This document shows, in pieces, positions 17,829 to 26,175 of a stretch of 32,212 nucleotides of DNA. Location: NCBI GenBank assembly GCA_007694885.1, contig REEW01000181.1, positions 1-32,212 on the forward strand, written 5' to 3'. A program made the position numbers and the translations under genes. A model generated the notes under the pieces. It saw only the letters and a program-made list of their open reading frames with translations, ran no database searches and was not told the DNA's origin. The DNA is from Wenzhouxiangella sp. (GTDB lineage: Bacteria > Pseudomonadota > Gammaproteobacteria > Xanthomonadales > Wenzhouxiangellaceae). Position 1 is the first letter of the stretch, and each line of letters begins with the position of its first letter.

Positions 17829-19148
17829 TTGAATCTCAGCCCCGCGCCCAGGCCAGAGACCGGCTCAGGTCTCCTCGTTGTCGAACGTTCCGAGCACGGT
17901 ATCCAGCCGCGCCAGATCAGCGCCAATGCCCTGAAGGTTGTCGAGCGCCTCCAGCAGGCGGGTTTCCCGGCCTATCTGGTCGGCGGTTGCATCCGCGATC
18001 TTCTGCTCGACGCTCGCCCGAAAGACTTCGATGTGGCCACTATCGCCACGCCCGATCAGATTCGTGAATTGTTCCGCAATGCTCGTCTGATCGGACGACG
18101 GTTTCGCCTGGCGCACGTGCGTTTCGGTCGCGAAATCATCGAAGTAGCCACTTTTCGCGGGCCCGGCGACAAGGCCGACGATAACGATGTCGACCGGGTT
18201 GTGGAGGACGGTCGGGTGACCCGGGACAACGTTTTCGGCAGCGAAGCCGAGGACGCGTTCCGGCGCGACTTCACCATGAACGCGCTGATGTATGACCCGG
18301 CGACGGAAACCATCCGCGACCATGTCGGCGGCTACCATGATGCGCGCCAGCGCCGTCTTCGCCTGATCGGTGATCCGGTCACGCGCTATCGTGAGGATCC
18401 CGTTCGGCTGCTGCGCGCGGTGCGTTTCATGGTCAAGCTCGACCTGACCATGGAGCCCGAGACGGCCGGGCCGATCGTGTCGATGGCGCCACTGCTCGAT
18501 GACATCCCTCCGGCGCGCCTGTTTGACGAGATTCTCAAGCTGTTCATGACCGGCCGTGCCTGGCCCACCTACCAGGCGCTGGTGCGTCAGGCGTTGTGGC
18601 CGCAACTGTTTCCGGATCTGTTTCCGGACCCCGCGCGTCCGCCACGGCTGATTGAAAACGCGATGAAAAGCACCGATCAGCGCATTGCCGAGGGTCTGCC
18701 GGTCACACCCGGTTTCCTGTTCGCCGCTTTTTTATGGCAGCGCGTCCGGGCGCGCGCCGATCGTCTGGTTGAACAGGGCGATGCGCCCGTCGAAGCGCTC
18801 GCCGCGGCTGGCGAGGAAGCCATCGTTGCCCAGGGTCGCAAGGTGGCCCTGCATCGTCGTTTTTCCACCATCGCCAAGGAAATCTGGTGCATGCAGCCGC
18901 GCTTTCACAAGCGCCGCGGCAAACGCGCCCTCAACCTGATCAACGAGCGCCGTTTTCGGGCCGCTTACGACTTCTTGTTGTTGCGGGTTGACGAAGAACC
19001 GGAGCTGGCCGAGCTGGCCCAGTGGTGGACCGACATCCAGGCCGTGAGCGAAGAGGAACGCTTGCGCATGATCAACGTCGCCCCTGGCGGCGGCGGGGGC
19101 AAGCGCCGGCGCCGGCCGCGCAAACGCAAGGCGGCCGGTTCTCCGTGA
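17829..19148 (+). CDS. pcnB: Poly(A) polymerase I
   Basis: Adds poly(A) tails to RNA 3' ends, which promotes decay of mRNA fragments and regulatory RNAs. The 439-residue product has the class II nucleotidyltransferase head: [21 protein letters not shown] with catalytic DFD, then [35 protein letters not shown] and [27 protein letters not shown]-like [10 protein letters not shown] and a basic tail ([10 protein letters not shown]) end it, as in E. coli PcnB. The tail separates it from CCA-adding enzymes. The start is a TTG with no clear ribosome site; E. coli pcnB is also known for an inefficient non-AUG start. The stop overlaps folK (GTGA). Confidence 0.94.
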   Translation: MNLSPAPRPETGSGLLVVERSEHGIQPRQISANALKVVERLQQAGFPAYLVGGCIRDLLLDARPKDFDVATIATPDQIRELFRNARLIGRRFRLAHVRFGREIIEVATFRGPGDKADDNDVDRVVEDGRVTRDNVFGSEAEDAFRRDFTMNALMYDPATETIRDHVGGYHDARQRRLRLIGDPVTRYREDPVRLLRAVRFMVKLDLTMEPETAGPIVSMAPLLDDIPPARLFDEILKLFMTGRAWPTYQALVRQALWPQLFPDLFPDPARPPRLIENAMKSTDQRIAEGLPVTPGFLFAAFLWQRVRARADRLVEQGDAPVEALAAAGEEAIVAQGRKVALHRRFSTIAKEIWCMQPRFHKRRGKRALNLINERRFRAAYDFLLLRVDEEPELAELAQWWTDIQAVSEEERLRMINVAPGGGGGKRRRRPRKRKAAGSP

Positions 19149-19666
19149 GCCTGGCCTGGATCGGCCTGGGGGCGAACCTGGGCCGGCCGCGACAAACCCT
19201 GGAGCAGGCCGTGGTGGCGCTGGACGCATTGCCGGAAACGCGGCTGGCCGCAACGTCGGCAGCGTACTGGACCCGGCCCTGGGGCGAGCCGGACCAGCCG
19301 GACTTTCTCAACGCCGTCGCCGGCCTGGAAACCGCACTGGCACCGCTCGAACTGCTGGGCGAGTTGCTCGCGATCGAAGCCGGCCTCGGTCGCCGCCGTG
19401 ATCGCGCCCGCTGGGGCCCGCGCGAGTTGGACCTGGACCTCCTGCTGTTCGATGACCGGGTCCTTGATTCGCGCGAGCTGACCCTGCCGCACCCCCGTTT
19501 GCACGAGCGCGCCTTCGTGCTGGTGCCGCTGGCTGAACTGGCGCCCGAATGGCGAGTGCCCGAACTGGGCCGCGTGGCCGAACTGCTGGCCGCGCTGCCC
19601 GACGACGAGCTGGACGGCATTCGACCGGCCGGGTTCACGATCAGTCGAGCAGGGCGACCGACTTGA
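19145..19666 (+). CDS. folK: 6-hydroxymethyl-7,8-dihydropterin pyrophosphokinase
   Basis: Transfers pyrophosphate from ATP to hydroxymethyl-dihydropterin in folate synthesis. The 173-residue product shows WIGLGANLGRP at the N-terminus, TRPWGEPDQPDFLNAVAGLET, and the signature RWGPRELDLDLLLFDD, whose two aspartates hold the magnesium ions, then LPHPRLHERAFVLVPL. The GTG start overlaps the pcnB stop, the same coupling as pcnB-folK in E. coli. The last 26 bases overlap the 3' end of modC on the other strand. Confidence 0.96.
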   Translation: MSLAWIGLGANLGRPRQTLEQAVVALDALPETRLAATSAAYWTRPWGEPDQPDFLNAVAGLETALAPLELLGELLAIEAGLGRRRDRARWGPRELDLDLLLFDDRVLDSRELTLPHPRLHERAFVLVPLAELAPEWRVPELGRVAELLAALPDDELDGIRPAGFTISRAGRPT

Positions 19667-20714
19667 TCAGCGCGTAGACGGTCTGACCACCCTCCAGGGC
19701 CAGCTGGCGGCATGAGCGCTCGGTGATCTCGGCGCTGAGGCGCTGACCATCGGCCAGCGTGCCGGCCACCAGTACCCGGCCTGGACGAAAGGCTTCGATT
19801 TTCTCGATGACCATCGGCAACTGATTGATTACGCTGATCCCGTCCAGGGCTTGTCTTGAAATGGCGACATCATTGGCCTGGATGCTCAGCCGGGTTATCC
19901 CGGCCTGGGCGGCCGGCCGGTCAGCCTGCATCAGCAGCTGCAGGCGGTCGTTGCCGAAGCGCAGCATACCGTCCTCTCTGTCCGGCAGAATCCTGCCGGT
20001 GAGCACCGAAGCTGCCCCCTGATCGAAAAACAACGGCGAGTCGGGGTGGCTGAGTGCCTGCTTGAGCGACTCGATGCGCGTGACCCGGCCCTCGTCGAGG
20101 AAGACCACGCGGTCGGCCAGGCGCTGGACCTCGTCGGGTGAGTGCGTGACCAGAATGATCGGAACGTCTGCCTGGCCGGCCAGTTCGCTGAAAAAGGGCA
20201 TGATCTCGCGGCGGGTCTGGGTGTCGAGTGCGGCCATGGGTTCGTCCAGCAGGAGCAGCTGCGGGCTGCTCAGCAAGGCTCGCCCCAGGGCAACGCGCTG
20301 GCGCTGGCCGCCGGAGAGGCGATCGACCGGCCGGTCGAGGAGACTGCCGATCCCCAGCATCTCGGTGACGGCATCGGGATGATGGCGACGGCGCCTGGGC
20401 GGCGTTCGGCGATAGCCGTAGACCAGGTTGCCGCGAACCGACAGATGCGGCAGCAGGCTGTGTTCCTGGAACACCAGCCCGGTCCGGCGCCGGTGCAGCG
20501 GGACGAAATGCCGGCCCTCCTGCCAGCACTGGCCCCGGAACTGCACCTGCGCCCCGCCGATGCGCTCAAGCCCGGCGATGATCCGCAGCAGGCTGGTCTT
20601 GCCGCAGCCGGAACGGCCGAACAGCGCGGTGACGCCGCTCGGCGGCAGGTCGATGTTCACGTCCAGGACGAAATCCCCCTCCCGGCGCCAACGCACCGCC
20701 ACCGACAGCGTCAT
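19641..20714 (-). CDS. modC: Molybdate ABC transporter ATP-binding protein ModC
   Basis: ATPase of the molybdate importer, acting at the inner face of the membrane with ModB. The 357-residue product has Walker A GRSGCGKTS (about residues 33-41), the Q-loop in GLVFQEHSLLPHLSV, signature LSGGQRQRVALGRAL, Walker B LLLLDEP, and the switch His in LVTHSPDEV. After residue 230 comes a regulatory region with a C-terminal TOBE/Mop-like domain (SIQANDVAISRQ, GRVLVAGTLADGQRLSAEIT), typical of ModC. The ATG overlaps the modB stop (ATGA). The 3' end runs 26 bp into the end of folK, so the two transcripts converge with overlap. Confidence 0.96.
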   Translation of the reverse strand: MTLSVAVRWRREGDFVLDVNIDLPPSGVTALFGRSGCGKTSLLRIIAGLERIGGAQVQFRGQCWQEGRHFVPLHRRRTGLVFQEHSLLPHLSVRGNLVYGYRRTPPRRRRHHPDAVTEMLGIGSLLDRPVDRLSGGQRQRVALGRALLSSPQLLLLDEPMAALDTQTRREIMPFFSELAGQADVPIILVTHSPDEVQRLADRVVFLDEGRVTRIESLKQALSHPDSPLFFDQGAASVLTGRILPDREDGMLRFGNDRLQLLMQADRPAAQAGITRLSIQANDVAISRQALDGISVINQLPMVIEKIEAFRPGRVLVAGTLADGQRLSAEITERSCRQLALEGGQTVYALIKSVALLD

Positions 20715-21397
20715 ACCTTGGCGACCTCGAAGCGGCGGGTGATGCTGTAGACCACGAACAAGGTCACGAAGGCAAACACCATCAGCATGAACGACAGTCG
20801 ATGGGCGGCCTCGTAATTCATCGCCTCGGCGTGGTCATAGATCAGGACCGACAGCACCTTGGTCTCGCCCGGGATACTGCCGCCGAGCATCAGGATGACG
20901 CCGAATTCGCCCAGGGTATGGGCGAACGTCAGGGTGGCGGCGACCACGAACCCGCCCTTGGTCAGCGGCAGAATCACGGTAAAGAAGCGGTCGACGATGC
21001 CGGCTCCGAGACTGCCGGCGACCTCGGCCGGGCGGCGGCCGAGACTGCTGAAGGCTTCGGTGAGAGGCTGCACGGCGAACGGCATCGAATAAATCACCGA
21101 GGCGATCAAAATGCCCTCGAAGGTAAAGGCGAGGTGGTGCAGGCCCAGGCTTTCCAGGGTGCCGCCAACGAAACCGCGCGGCCCGAGCACGATCAGCAGG
21201 TAAAAGCCCAGCACCGTGGGCGGCAGGACCAGCGGCAAGGCGACGATGGCCTGAACGACCACCCGGGCCGGCGATCGCCCGCCGGCCAGCCACCAGGCGA
21301 TCGGCGTGGCGATGACGAGCAGGATCAGGGTGGTGTACAGGCACAGGCGGAAGGTGACTTCGATCGCCTGCCAGTCTTCCGGAGCGAGACCGAACAT
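20711..21397 (-). CDS. modB: Molybdate ABC transporter permease ModB
   Basis: Membrane channel of the molybdate importer. The 228-residue length is typical of ModB. About five hydrophobic segments are visible, for instance residues 16-36, 47-70, 90-110 and 190-215. The ABC-permease coupling loop reads EVAGSLGAGIVDRFFTVILPLTKGG, and AHTLGEFGVILMLGGSIPGET follows, as in other ModB proteins. It lies between modA (16-bp gap) and modC (4-bp overlap) in one operon. Confidence 0.96.
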   Translation of the reverse strand: MFGLAPEDWQAIEVTFRLCLYTTLILLVIATPIAWWLAGGRSPARVVVQAIVALPLVLPPTVLGFYLLIVLGPRGFVGGTLESLGLHHLAFTFEGILIASVIYSMPFAVQPLTEAFSSLGRRPAEVAGSLGAGIVDRFFTVILPLTKGGFVVAATLTFAHTLGEFGVILMLGGSIPGETKVLSVLIYDHAEAMNYEAAHRLSFMLMVFAFVTLFVVYSITRRFEVAKV

Positions 21398-21413
21398 CGC
21401 AAGCAGTCCTGCT

Positions 21414-22190
21414 TCAGTCCGAGCGAAGCGGCTGCGGTATCACGAAACCGTAGCGCTGCATGATGGTGTGGGCCGCCTCGGTTCCCATGAAGCGGGCAAA
21501 CGCCCGCGCGGCCGGTTTGTCGGCGCCGCGTCGGGTCAGCACGAAGCCCTGGGTCAAGGGTTCGTGCAGAGATTCGTCGATCAAGTGGTGGGGGTGGCGC
21601 GAAAGCTCGGGAAACAGGGCCAGCGACAGGGCGATGATGCCGGCATTGGCCGCGCCAGACTCCACCATCTGGACGGCATGGGCGATGTTCTCGCCAAACA
21701 CCAGCTTCGAGTGCAGCGCCTCCCAGACCCCGGCCGCCTGCAGCGCCTCCCGGGCGCGCATGCCATACGGCGCATGCGCCGGCTGGGCGATGGCGACGCG
21801 GCGGATGCGCGGATCCGTGGCCAGGTCCTCCAGCCTGAGCTTGGAGGCGTCCAGGGTGTTGCTCCAGATCACGATCCGGCCGATGGCATAGACGGCCGGA
21901 TCGGTGGCGGTCAGGCCGGCTGCCTGGAGACGTTGGGGAAACGAGATGTCGGCGGAGAAAAAGAGGTCGTAGGGGGCTCCGTTGATGATCTGTGTGGTCA
22001 TCTTGCCCGACGATCCGTAGATCACCTGAACCTCGTGCCCGGGGTGTTGCTCGAGATAGATTTCGACCACTTCGTCGAGCGCGAAGCGCAGATCCGAGGC
22101 TGCGGCAATAGTGATCGACTCAGCCTGGCTTGCGGACAGGCAAAACATGCTCAGCGCCAGTCCGATGGTCTTGAGGGCAAGCGTCTTCAT
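21414..22190 (-). CDS. modA: Molybdate-binding periplasmic protein ModA
   Basis: Periplasmic receptor that captures molybdate (and usually tungstate) for ModBC. The 258-residue product has a signal peptide with a probable cut after SASQA (residues about 1-23), then the family opening ITIAAASDLRFALDEV. VIYGSSGKMTTQIINGAPYDLFFSAD contributes the oxyanion-binding Ser residues, and IAQPAHAPYGMRAREAL matches the family's PxxAPYG stretch. The ATG at 22190 is chosen; a GTG nine bases upstream is in frame and cannot be excluded. It lies 33 bp after modE. Confidence 0.95.
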   Translation of the reverse strand: MKTLALKTIGLALSMFCLSASQAESITIAAASDLRFALDEVVEIYLEQHPGHEVQVIYGSSGKMTTQIINGAPYDLFFSADISFPQRLQAAGLTATDPAVYAIGRIVIWSNTLDASKLRLEDLATDPRIRRVAIAQPAHAPYGMRAREALQAAGVWEALHSKLVFGENIAHAVQMVESGAANAGIIALSLALFPELSRHPHHLIDESLHEPLTQGFVLTRRGADKPAARAFARFMGTEAAHTIMQRYGFVIPQPLRSD

Positions 22191-22223
22191 TGATTTCACG
22201 GGTTCCGATCGATGCGTTGCAGT

Positions 22224-23027
22224 TCAGTCGCTGGTCGCCAGGACAACGTGGGCTGCGTTGACCAGGGCGATCACCGGACTGCCGGGGGCAAGCCAGTCTT
22301 CGCTGAAGGCTTCGCGTGAAGCCAGCGCGGTCAGCGTGCGGCCATTGCCGATGGCCACCCGGACCTCGCAGTTGGCCTCGCCTTCGAGCAGGCTTTCCAC
22401 GGAGCCGGGAAACTGGTTGGCGGCCGAGTACCGGGCGCCGTCCAGGGTTGCCGACAGCACGACAAAGGGCGCCTTGATCAAAACGTGCACCCGCCGCCCC
22501 GGCCGGTCCAGCCCGAGGTCCCCGCTGGACTGGCGGGTGACCGACGACACCACTTCAAGACCGTGACCGATGTCGATGACGACCTCGTCGCTGATCGCGC
22601 CGGCCCGCAGCTCCCGGACCGTTCCCACGAGGTGATTGCGAGCCGATGTTTGCATGGAAAGCGTTCTCATCAGGGACCAGACATTGCCCATGTCGCCGGC
22701 ACGTTCGGCCAGTTCGGCCAGAAAGCGCCGGTGAACGGTCTCGGCGGCGCGGTACTGCTCGATGACTTGCACGCCGTGGCGGGTCAAGACCGTCCCGCCG
22801 CCGTGCTGACCGCCGGCCTGGCGCAGCAGCAGCGGCTCGTCGGCCAGGTTGTTCATCGCGTCGATGGCGTCCCAGGCGGCCTTGTAGCTCATGCCCATGG
22901 CGCGCGCCGCCGCCGAGATCGAACCGGTGGCGGCGATTTTTTCCAGCAGCGTGATGCGGCCGCTGCCGGCGAAGCTGTGGCCATCGATGCTGAGCCAGAA
23001 TCGGCCGTCGACTTCAGGCAGTGTCAT
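22224..23027 (-). CDS. modE: Molybdate-responsive regulator ModE
   Basis: DNA-binding regulator that senses molybdate and represses molybdate uptake genes. The 267-residue product (E. coli: 262) has an N-terminal winged helix (GSGRITLLEKIAATGSISAAARAMGMSYKAAWDAIDAMNN, in separate helices, residues about 22-62, and a GGGTVLTRHGVQVIEQY wing). Two C-terminal Mop/TOBE repeats follow (from about SARNHLVGTVRELRAG and from VHVLIKAPFVVLSA) and bind molybdate. It is the first gene of modEABC, and its own promoter region holds a ModE operator 22 bp upstream, so it probably represses the whole operon, itself included. Confidence 0.96.
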   Translation of the reverse strand: MTLPEVDGRFWLSIDGHSFAGSGRITLLEKIAATGSISAAARAMGMSYKAAWDAIDAMNNLADEPLLLRQAGGQHGGGTVLTRHGVQVIEQYRAAETVHRRFLAELAERAGDMGNVWSLMRTLSMQTSARNHLVGTVRELRAGAISDEVVIDIGHGLEVVSSVTRQSSGDLGLDRPGRRVHVLIKAPFVVLSATLDGARYSAANQFPGSVESLLEGEANCEVRVAIGNGRTLTALASREAFSEDWLAPGSPVIALVNAAHVVLATSD

Positions 23028-23048
23028 GAATTTCCAACCCCGGCTACC

Positions 23049-23072
23049 CGTTATGTTTTCAAATATATAACG
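23049..23072 (-). promoter_or_regulatory. ModE operator upstream of modEABC
   Basis: CGTTAT-N12-ATAACG, a 24-bp site with the same hexamers and spacing as the E. coli modA operator as I recall it. The right side extends the match (TATATAACG). It lies 22-45 bp before the modE ATG and overlaps AT-rich sequence that could be the -10 region. Strong match in a fitting place. Confidence 0.85.
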
Positions 23073-23147
23073 GTTCTCACGGACCGGAATTGATCTGTCT
23101 CAATCGGATCGTGTGCGGGATGTGCGCTGCTGCGATCGGCCGGAGCG

Positions 23148-23837
23148 TCAGGCGCCGGTCAGGCGCTGCATGGCCGCCGCCAGCAGGCTGCCCGGGGCTG
23201 CGCCCTTGCCCTGCGAGTTCTTGCTGCGGATCCAGGTCAGCACGGTTTCCCACTCTTCCCAGTCCTGCCAGGCCAGATACGGCGGAAGATCGGCGACGGC
23301 GAGCCCTTTCTCGAACGAGCGCACGTAGTTCATGGAATCGCGCAGCTGGCCGACCACCGGCACCCGGAAGCCGTCCAGAAAACCGGTCAACTCGCGGTAG
23401 ATGATGGTGTGCGGACGAACCCGGTTGGCGATCAGCCCCAGCGCCGTGTCGCGGTTGCGAACCGCCCGGAGATCCTGCAGATGGCTCAAAAACCGCCACG
23501 CAGCGCGCATGTCGACCGGTGACGGCAGGACAGGTACCAGCACGGTCTGGGCGCGCTTGATGATCTGCTCGAGTTCGTTGCCGGCCAGCCCGGCCGGGGT
23601 ATCGATGATCAGGGTGTCGATGTCGCCAAGTGGCCGCGTGCCGCTGCCGGCGTCGATCCCGCTGAGTGCAGGGTAGTCTTCGGGCCTTTGGCCGAGCCAG
23701 TCGCTGGCCGAGCGCTGGGGATCCATGTCGGCCAGGGCGACGGCGTGCCCTTCCCAGGCCAGCGCCGAGGCCAGGCTGGTGGCGATGGTGGTCTTGCCGC
23801 AGCCACCTTTTGCGTTGATTACGGCAATGGTGCGCAT
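23148..23837 (-). CDS. Orphan ParA-family ATPase
   Basis: Member of the ParA/MinD P-loop family. The 229-residue product has the deviant Walker A KGGCGKTT at residues 10-17, LADMDPQRSASDWL (Walker A' region) and LIIDTPAGLAGNELE (Walker B), then VLVPVLPSPVDMRAAW. No ParB-like gene or parS-like repeat is nearby, so a role in chromosome or plasmid partition is not supported. Orphan ParA proteins can position other cargo. It follows a lipoprotein gene with a 35-bp gap and is probably the last gene of a three-gene operon. No amphipathic MinD-type C-terminal helix is obvious. The function is unknown. Confidence 0.85.
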   Translation of the reverse strand: MRTIAVINAKGGCGKTTIATSLASALAWEGHAVALADMDPQRSASDWLGQRPEDYPALSGIDAGSGTRPLGDIDTLIIDTPAGLAGNELEQIIKRAQTVLVPVLPSPVDMRAAWRFLSHLQDLRAVRNRDTALGLIANRVRPHTIIYRELTGFLDGFRVPVVGQLRDSMNYVRSFEKGLAVADLPPYLAWQDWEEWETVLTWIRSKNSQGKGAAPGSLLAAAMQRLTGA

Positions 23838-23872
23838 GACGTTGGTTCCTCCCGGCAGCTCCTGGCAGGCTG

Positions 23873-24289
23873 CTACTGGCGCGGATCGGGCAGTCCCGCG
23901 TGCAGCAGCCAGGCCTTTCGGTCCTGATCATACCGCCAGATTTCGCGGTAGTCGACAACGCGTTCGTGAGCGCTGTGTACGTGGTACAGGCGCAGGCGGA
24001 CCTGGCGTTCCAGGCCCTCGCCGTCCGGGTCGGCAAGAATCTGGCGAACGCGGTACTCGGTCACCCGGAACTGGTGCAGGCGGTCAACGTCGAGCGGAGT
24101 GACGGGATTGGCCTGCAAATAGTCCGGATGAATGAAATCGATGAGCGCATCGAACTCGCTCCAGCGGACCAGGCTTTCCCAGGCATCGAGGGTTTCCGTG
24201 CCCGACCTCTGGACCTGGTTGCCGCCGCAAGCGCTCAGCGCCAATGCTCCGATGAGGATGATCAGCGCGCGCGAGATGGCCTGACGCAT
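23873..24289 (-). CDS. Putative lipoprotein of unknown function
   Basis: I do not recognise this family. The 138-residue product has a clear lipoprotein signal: MRQAISRALIILIGALA, then lipobox LSAC with Cys21, followed by GGN, which would direct it to the outer membrane because Asp is absent at position +2. The mature part (ETLDAWESLVRWSEFDALIDFIHPDYL and later VRLRLYHVHSAHERVVDYREIWRYD ending WLLHAGLPDPRQ) has the helix-then-curved-sheet look of NTF2-like domains; that is an inference. It lies 6 bp after the thioesterase gene and 35 bp before the ParA-like gene on the same strand. Confidence 0.8.
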   Translation of the reverse strand: MRQAISRALIILIGALALSACGGNQVQRSGTETLDAWESLVRWSEFDALIDFIHPDYLQANPVTPLDVDRLHQFRVTEYRVRQILADPDGEGLERQVRLRLYHVHSAHERVVDYREIWRYDQDRKAWLLHAGLPDPRQ

Positions 24290-24295
24290 TCGACT

Positions 24296-24781
24296 TCAAC
24301 TCCGGTCATGTGATGTCAAGGCAGCATAGCGGGCTTCCAGGGTGGCTGCCACGGTCCCGCCGGACTCGATCCGCACGGCAAGGTCCAGCCGGCCCTTGCC
24401 TTGGTCTCGGGTGGCGGCCAGAAAGGAATCCAGGGCCGGTGCGGCGGGCCAGTCGCAGCAGGCGCTGTAGGCCGAGCTGACCGGGGCGGTAAAGCGCAGT
24501 TCGCAGCGCCCGATCACCAGTTCCGCGGTGAGCCCATGGCGTCTGAGCAGCAGTCGCGGCAGTGACCAGCCGGCCAGGATCATGGCGCTGGCCAGGGCGC
24601 CGCCGAAGGCCGTACCCTTGTCGTTGATGCTGGGCGGCAGCGGAAAATCGAGACGAATGCCGTCCTGGTCGAGCCGGTTGACGCGCAAATCCAGCGTTCC
24701 GGCCAGCGCAATTCGTTCGCGCAACAGGCCTTCCAGCCACTCGCGCTCGCAGCCGAGCTCTGTCTCCATCCGGGTTTCCAT
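24296..24781 (-). CDS. YiiD C-terminal-type hot-dog thioesterase
   Basis: Probable acyl-CoA or acyl-carrier thioesterase of the family named after the C-terminal domain of E. coli YiiD (FabY). The 161-residue product contains NDKGTAFGGALASAMILAGW at about residues 53-72, the conserved hot-dog helix of that family, and a following strand-rich half (ELVIGRCELRFTAPV). E. coli YiiD also has an acetyltransferase domain that is absent here. The ATG at 24781 lies only 6 bases after a -10-like TAAGAT, so the mRNA may be leaderless. It leads a probable operon with the lipoprotein and ParA-like genes. Substrate unknown. Confidence 0.8.
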   Translation of the reverse strand: METRMETELGCEREWLEGLLRERIALAGTLDLRVNRLDQDGIRLDFPLPPSINDKGTAFGGALASAMILAGWSLPRLLLRRHGLTAELVIGRCELRFTAPVSSAYSACCDWPAAPALDSFLAATRDQGKGRLDLAVRIESGGTVAATLEARYAALTSHDRS

Positions 24782-24787
24782 GCGCCC

Positions 24788-24824
24788 ATCTTAGCGCGGT
24801 CGTTGGTGCAGCGCAGCGTACAAT
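24788..24824. promoter_or_regulatory. Divergent candidate -10 elements for leaderless transcripts
   Basis: On the minus strand TAAGAT (24788-24793) ends 6 bases before the thioesterase ATG. On the plus strand TACAAT (24819-24824) ends 6 bases before the permease GTG. Both genes lack a Shine-Dalgarno sequence. The -35 regions are weak (CTGCGC for the thioesterase; none seen for the permease). Confidence 0.35.
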
Positions 24825-24830
24825 ACCGCG

Positions 24831-26144
24831 GTGTCCGCCCCAAACGATCCGGCCCGTCTGCCGTTCATCGCCCGAACCCTGATGCCGCGCGAGGTGTCGG
24901 CCAACGCGACCATGGCCGTGGCCCTGGGAGCGCTCGAAGGCGGTCTGGTCGGCGTGATCGTCAAAACGCAGTTCGACGGTGTTGCCGACCCGGTCTGGGT
25001 CAACCTGGCCGTCGCCCTGATCGCCGGCGCTCCGGCCTTTGCCAACATTGTTTCGCTGTGGATCTCGGGGCTCGCCGAGGGGCGGGATCGCACCGCCTGG
25101 GTGTCGGCCTGCAAGGCCCTGACCGCGGTTTTCCTGTTCGTCATGGCGGTGGCCCCGGTGAGTGCTGCGGGCCTGGTGATGATCACTGCCGCCATGCTCG
25201 CCAGCCGGCTGAGCTGGGCCGGCGTGATCACCTTGCGCGCCGCGATCTGGCGGGCCAATTTCCCGCGCCATGTGCGCGGACAGATTACCGGACGGATCAC
25301 CGTGATCTACTCGGTGATCATCGCCCTGACCGCCGCGTTCATCGGCATCCTGATCTCGATCTGGCCGGAAGCCTGGCGCGTGCTCTTTCCGCTGGCCGGG
25401 TTGCTCGGACTGCTGGCGGCGCGGCGCTATCGGCGGGTCCGGATTCGGCGCGGCGGCCGCTTGCAGCGCCAGGAACTCAGCCAGCGCGCCAGCCGGCGCG
25501 GCGGCCAGTTTCGAGCCGGCCTTCAGATCCTGGGCAGCGACCGCTGGTACCGGCGCTACATGCTGACCATGTTCGTCTTCGGCAGCGGCAATCTCATGGT
25601 CATCGCCCTGCTGGTCATCCTGTTGACCGACCAGTTCGGCTTCAGCCGTTTCAACCAGGTCATGATCACCACCACCTTGCCGCTGTTGACCCTGGCGGTG
25701 TTCACGCCGATCTGGGCGCGGCGTCTCGATGCGGTTCATATTCTCGACTACCGCGCGCGCCAGGCCTGGGCGTTCGTCCTGGCCCTGGGATTGTTCACGA
25801 TTGCCGCCGGTGCCGGCCTGAGCTGGCTGTTCTGGGTCGGTTCGCTGGCCCTGGGCGCGGCGTTTGCCGGCGGCAAGCTGGGCTGGAACCTGGGCCACAA
25901 CGACTTTGCCAGCGACGATCAGTCGACGCTGTACATGGGCATCCACGTCACCCTGACCGGTATTCGCGGCCTGCTGGCGCCGCTGGCCGGGGTGCTCGTT
26001 TACCAGGCACTGGAAGCCTGGGGGCCGGGACTGGGACGCTGGGTGCTGCTGTTCCCGTTTACCCTGACCCTGGGCGGGGCGGTGACGTTCGTGATCCTGG
26101 CGCGTCTGCGCCGGCGGGAGCAGACAGCCGGCACCGTGCCCTGA
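24831..26144 (+). CDS. Major facilitator superfamily permease
   Basis: Integral membrane transporter, 437 residues, with about eleven or twelve hydrophobic segments in two halves and a basic cytoplasmic linker between them (ARRYRRVRIRRGGRLQRQELSQRASRR in pieces, about residues 200-225). The length and layout fit an MFS carrier. An RGQITGRITV stretch around residue 145 sits where the family's cytoplasmic loops lie. I cannot name the substrate. The start is a GTG with no ribosome site, perhaps translated from a leaderless mRNA. It is divergent from the thioesterase operon, and iap follows 31 bp later on the same strand. Confidence 0.8.
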   Translation: MSAPNDPARLPFIARTLMPREVSANATMAVALGALEGGLVGVIVKTQFDGVADPVWVNLAVALIAGAPAFANIVSLWISGLAEGRDRTAWVSACKALTAVFLFVMAVAPVSAAGLVMITAAMLASRLSWAGVITLRAAIWRANFPRHVRGQITGRITVIYSVIIALTAAFIGILISIWPEAWRVLFPLAGLLGLLAARRYRRVRIRRGGRLQRQELSQRASRRGGQFRAGLQILGSDRWYRRYMLTMFVFGSGNLMVIALLVILLTDQFGFSRFNQVMITTTLPLLTLAVFTPIWARRLDAVHILDYRARQAWAFVLALGLFTIAAGAGLSWLFWVGSLALGAAFAGGKLGWNLGHNDFASDDQSTLYMGIHVTLTGIRGLLAPLAGVLVYQALEAWGPGLGRWVLLFPFTLTLGGAVTFVILARLRRREQTAGTVP

Positions 26145-26175
26145 CTTTCCATCCATCCGCGAGAGATCATTGCCA

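Noticed and set aside
23148-23837. Chromosome or plasmid partition locus
   Set aside because: No parB, parS-like repeats, rep gene or plasmid features are near; the genes around it are unrelated.
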